Below are positions 6,106 through 6,257 of a DNA stretch of 6,257 bases, piece by piece. The first letter of the stretch is position 1. Every line of letters starts with the position of its first letter. The position numbers and the translations under genes are program-made. The DNA is from Blastococcus sp. GTDB taxonomy: Bacteria; Actinomycetota; Actinomycetes; Mycobacteriales; Geodermatophilaceae. The notes beneath the pieces were generated by a model. The model made no database searches. It was not told where the DNA came from and saw nothing but the letters and a program-made list of their open reading frames with translations. The DNA lies in assembly GCA_025963345.1 (NCBI GenBank), contig JAOPUS010000371.1, forward strand, positions 1 to 6,257, read 5' to 3'.

Positions 6106-6257
6106 TCAGAGCGGCGCTTCGGGGAGGCCGCGCCCCCGACGTGCCGCGTTGTACTCGTGGACGAGGCCGCGCTCGTAGTTCTGCGTCCACTCCGGAGGGA
6201 GGGCCTTCCATGCCGCCCCGATGTCGAGCCGGGGCGCCCGGCGCAGGCGCTCGGCGG
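6106..6257 (-). CDS. C-terminal end of an unrecognised protein, cut by window edge
   Basis: On the minus strand a frame is open from the right edge to TGA (complement of 6106-6108). The last 49 residues are visible. They include APRLDIGAAWKALPPEWTQN, then YERGLVHEYNAARRG and an end of LPEAPL. The mix of Trp, Tyr, Asn, Glu and hydrophobic residues reads like a genuine protein, not a shadow frame; third positions are mostly G/C. I do not recognise the family. The gene converges on the transporter operon, with only 37 bases between the two stop codons, filled by the hairpin. Confidence 0.7.
   Translation of the reverse strand, partial: AERLRRAPRLDIGAAWKALPPEWTQNYERGLVHEYNAARRGRGLPEAPL

Noticed and set aside
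1..6257. CRISPR arrays, tRNA genes, rRNA, insertion sequences, attachment sites
   Set aside because: I saw no spaced direct repeats, no tRNA-like cloverleaf or CCA ends, no transposase or integrase motifs and no terminal inverted repeats.

Overview
The window is very GC-rich (roughly 70% or more by eye), has strong G/C bias at third codon positions and uses GTG starts. This points to a high-GC actinomycete. The protein wording reminds me of Pseudonocardia/Geodermatophilus-type genomes, but the genus cannot be fixed from the sequence. Five protein genes lie on the plus strand and the tail of a sixth enters from the right edge on the minus strand.

Left part (1-1878): the C-terminal ~290 residues of a MoxR-type AAA+ ATPase (N-terminus cut by the window edge) are followed by a von Willebrand factor A (VWA, CoxE-like) protein with a complete metal-ion site. 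Such pairs act as chaperone/insertase machines that mature or activate metalloenzymes or other complexes (CoxD/CoxE, NorQ/NorD, GvpN relatives). The client is not in the window and probably lies to the left. The start of the VWA gene is uncertain.

Spacer (1879-2090): 212 bases with no intact gene. It holds coding-like sequence split between two frames (a possible frameshifted gene remnant), two inverted repeats, a weak promoter-like -35 element and the ribosome binding site of the next gene. The second inverted repeat lies just before that ribosome binding site and could be an operator.

Right part (2091-6068): a compact three-gene unit. A 14-segment major facilitator (MFS, DHA2-like) transporter is followed after 25 bases by an aldo/keto reductase. 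The reductase stop codon overlaps by one base the GTG start of a second, different DHA2-type transporter. The layout suggests a co-transcribed unit in which a carbonyl compound is reduced and substrate or product is exported, i.e. detoxification, resistance or metabolite export. The substrate cannot be read from the sequence. A strong GC-rich hairpin follows directly after the last stop (6069-6100). It sits between the operon and the convergent minus-strand gene (6106 to the right edge), so it may terminate both.

Nothing here is clearly a new system. The points most worth a second look are the exporter-reductase-exporter operon with its possible operator, the broken reading frame in the spacer, the MoxR gene with Glu in place of the usual Walker B Asp, the unresolved MoxR/VWA junction, and the two equally good starts of the reductase.
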